This document shows positions 62,353 to 64,000 of a stretch of DNA of 64,000 nt, in pieces. The notes under the pieces were generated by a model. It searched no databases and was not told the origin of the DNA. It saw only the letters and a program-made list of their open reading frames with translations. Every line of letters starts with the position of its first letter. Positions within the stretch are counted from its first letter, which is position 1. Both the position numbers and the translations under genes were made by a program. This DNA is from CAWULT01 sp963923455. Lineage in GTDB: Bacteria; Acidobacteriota; Vicinamibacteria; Vicinamibacterales; UBA2999. Location: assembly GCA_963923455.1 (NCBI GenBank), contig CAWULT010000010.1, forward strand, positions 1 through 64,000, read 5' to 3'.

Positions 62353-63108
62353 CTAGGAGTCAACTTCGTCGGTGTCGTCTCTGGATGACGGGTCTGCCAT
62401 GGTAGGCCGCTTGCGACGAACTACGTGCACGGTACTCCGTGGGAGCCCCGCGACGCGTCCTTTTCGACGGGGCCGAGAGTTGGGCCGAGCCGTGTGCCCG
62501 CGTCGTGACCGTGCCATCTTGAGTCCTGCCACCGTGACCTCGTCCCAGCCGATGGCTCGCAGCAGTACACGGACGGACTCGTAGGGGACGACCTGTCCGG
62601 CTCGTGCCAGTACTCGCTCCACGAACCGCTGACGCATGAATACGACACCTGTGGTTCGGTCACCCTTAATTTTCATCGCCTGCGATTTGCATACCGCTGC
62701 CTCTTGACGCAGGACCTGCGCGGCCTCGGTGAGATCCTGCGGCAGGGGAATCACGAATGGATTTACTACGCCCGTGAAACTGAGTTTCAGGATGTGTCTG
62801 GTATCTGCGGCCTCTCCGAGGAAGTCTTCCACCCGTACGTGCCGGGCCGTCCCCTTGAGTGGCCGACCCTCCAGTGCATTCGCTGCCTGTCGAAACTGCG
62901 CGGCGTATCTCAGCCACGTCTTCTGGGGCATCGGATACCACTGCTCCAAGATCCTGAGTTCTTCCAGCCATTCGTGGCGCGGACAGTCTGCGAGTTCCGC
63001 AAGGAGAAGTTCTGCCTGGTCTAGTGCCGCCCGCTCATCCGGACCAAGGTTTTCAATGATGGTCAGCCACCACGCCTCGTTCGTGTCGTCGTTCAGATCG
63101 TCCACCAC
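62353..63108 (-). CDS. Unknown protein of the integrated element
   Basis: 251 residues. The N-terminal third is acidic and helical (DERAALDQAELLLAELADCP). The middle has RHVRVEDFLGEAADTRHILKL and a possible DNA-binding segment (FMRQRFVERVLARAGQVVPYESVRVLLRAIGWDE). The C-terminus is Arg/Lys-rich with PRRKGRVAG-type stretches, suggesting nucleic-acid binding. No family is recognised. It is convergent with the integrase and divergent from the RepA-like gene, in a position where regulators or excisionases often lie. Confidence 0.6.
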   Translation of the reverse strand: MVDDLNDDTNEAWWLTIIENLGPDERAALDQAELLLAELADCPRHEWLEELRILEQWYPMPQKTWLRYAAQFRQAANALEGRPLKGTARHVRVEDFLGEAADTRHILKLSFTGVVNPFVIPLPQDLTEAAQVLRQEAAVCKSQAMKIKGDRTTGVVFMRQRFVERVLARAGQVVPYESVRVLLRAIGWDEVTVAGLKMARSRRGHTARPNSRPRRKGRVAGLPRSTVHVVRRKRPTMADPSSRDDTDEVDS

Positions 63109-63214
63109 TGGGAGGGGGTCTCCTGCGTTATTTCGGCAATTCTACGGAGCCCTTCTGGTGAAGGGCATTCCGCCTTTCCGGCCGAGCGTCTGACACGCTC
63201 TCGGAACAACAGAT

Positions 63215-64000
63215 ATGAACACGGAATCGAATCTGCCCTCGTTGAGCGGGGCTGACCTGCGGACCCATCGCATCTACACAGTGGATACCCTCACCGCCCT
63301 TGCGAGGCGCCAAGGGGAGACGCCTTGGCTGGTTGAAGACGTTCTGATGGCGTCGTCCTTCAATGTGCTGGTGGGTGACTCCACCTTGGGAAAGACCCCC
63401 TTGGCCTTGCAACTGGCGGCGTGTGTCGTGACCGGAGCCCCGTGGCTGGGGCTTCCGATCCAGAAGCCCGGAACCGTCTTGTATCTGAACGGCGAGATGG
63501 ACCCCTCCGATCTCCTGCGGCAGTGGACACGACTGTCCGAGCACATCGGTCATCCAGGACAGAAAGATGGCTTCTTCACCTACAACCCGGAATGGGGCCA
63601 GGCCTCGACGGTTTCTGGGTGGGATCCGACTCAGGTACGCGACCTAGTGCACCGCATCGCCCCGGCATTGGTCATTGTGGACCCGCTGCGCGTGTTTTTT
63701 CCAGAAGCAGAGATGGACCAGAAGGCGTTTGAGAAATTTCGGATCTGGGCCCGTTCCCTGAAGTGCTGCGTGCTCGTCCTGCACCATCGGCGCAAGAAGG
63801 ACCAGGTCGCTGGAGTGATCGGCTTGGAGCAGGACCCGCTTACCTGGTTGCAGGAGGCCGCGGGGCTGAGCCATATCATCAACCTCACCGATGCCCGTCT
63901 AGGTATTGAGCCTCCGCGCCGCTCCACTGGCGGTGACTTGGTCCTAGCTGGGACCCTGCGCGGCCGTGGGCCCATGGGTCCACGGTATCTCCAACGTGAA
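63215..64000 (+). CDS. RepA/AAA_25-like RecA-fold ATPase (C-terminus beyond window)
   Basis: 262 codons from ATG 63215 to the window end, so the protein is incomplete. Walker A is VGDSTLGKTPLALQLA near residue 54, then YLNGEMDPSDLLRQW, Walker B LVIVDPLRVF and LVLHHRRKKDQ near residue 195. This order matches RepA-like hexameric helicases (AAA_25) found on plasmids, phages and integrative elements, where they act in replication. The usual RepA glycine loop is G-E/D-x-G-x-GK; here Asp-Ser-Thr-Leu precedes GKT. It is probably the replication ATPase of the element. Confidence 0.8.
   Translation, partial: MNTESNLPSLSGADLRTHRIYTVDTLTALARRQGETPWLVEDVLMASSFNVLVGDSTLGKTPLALQLAACVVTGAPWLGLPIQKPGTVLYLNGEMDPSDLLRQWTRLSEHIGHPGQKDGFFTYNPEWGQASTVSGWDPTQVRDLVHRIAPALVIVDPLRVFFPEAEMDQKAFEKFRIWARSLKCCVLVLHHRRKKDQVAGVIGLEQDPLTWLQEAAGLSHIINLTDARLGIEPPRRSTGGDLVLAGTLRGRGPMGPRYLQRE

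Larger units (their letters stand above)
61366..64000. mobile_element. Left end of an integrated element at tRNA-Pro
   Basis: From the 3' part of tRNA-Pro onward, a tyrosine recombinase, an unknown gene and a RepA-like ATPase follow. GC content drops visibly, and codons such as TTG, CTT and GTC/GTT mix differ from the rest of the window. The T-arm/acceptor end of the tRNA (about 61366-61389) is the probable attL core. The matching repeat, and so the right end, is not in the window. Confidence 0.75.

Overview
The window is about 70% GC by eye and almost fully coding. Several features point to the Acidobacteriota, most likely class Vicinamibacteria (inference): an Oar-like TonB-dependent receptor with an N-terminal carboxypeptidase-regulatory domain, small secreted proteins including one of the DUF6152 type, a PQQ-dependent sugar dehydrogenase, a Tes/Mas-like radical SAM protein, and a complete Tad pilus locus. 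High GC makes long shadow ORFs on the opposite strand, and these were ignored.

Layout. 1-4310: the end-truncated glycerophosphodiester phosphodiesterase, then a MoxR-like ATPase, a vWA protein and a Lon-substrate-domain protein. 4349-11435 (minus): gltB-gltD-ypdA, glutamate synthase coupled to a YpdA-type reductase. 11765-16126: the radical SAM protein, a 1-Cys peroxiredoxin, a short-chain dehydrogenase and a NicO-type metal exporter. 16169-27279 (minus): one Tad operon in the order flp-flp-tadV-cpaB-cpaC-cpaE-tadA-tadB-tadC-AAA ATPase-SPOR protein, preceded by an excellent sigma-54 -24/-12 element. 27842-31137 (plus): a small membrane protein and a 1007-residue protein with a degenerate receiver domain. 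31154-35075 (minus): folE with a secreted partner, and a second Tad group (tadE, tadE, tadG) with its own sigma-54 element. 35472-39579: a five-gene, tightly overlapping catabolic operon. 39696-45013 (minus): TonB receptor and three secreted proteins. 45234-50691: a TPR membrane protein, and divergently an S33-type lipoprotein hydrolase with an ABC exporter pair. 50797-50961 is a 54-residue zinc ribbon.

51019-57876 holds an unusual cluster: an LtaS-like sulfatase-fold membrane enzyme, a CDP-alcohol phosphatidyltransferase, an MDR dehydrogenase without the usual zinc cysteines, a 6-pyruvoyl-tetrahydropterin-synthase homologue that has lost its catalytic residues, a GT4 glycosyltransferase, a SAM methyltransferase and a convergent RibD-C reductase. 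It looks like a pathway for a glycosylated or lipid-linked small molecule and is my best candidate for an undescribed system. 57933-61278 carries an FkbM methyltransferase, a DUF1499 protein, the sugar dehydrogenase and a small unknown.

61313-61389 is tRNA-Pro(TGG). A tyrosine recombinase starts 70 bases after it, followed by genes of lower GC (an unknown and a RepA-like ATPase cut by the window end), which is the start of an integrated element.

Regulation. Two sigma-54 sites link the two Tad transcription units. Several genes have a TANNNT -10 box only 6-8 bases before the start codon, which suggests leaderless mRNAs.
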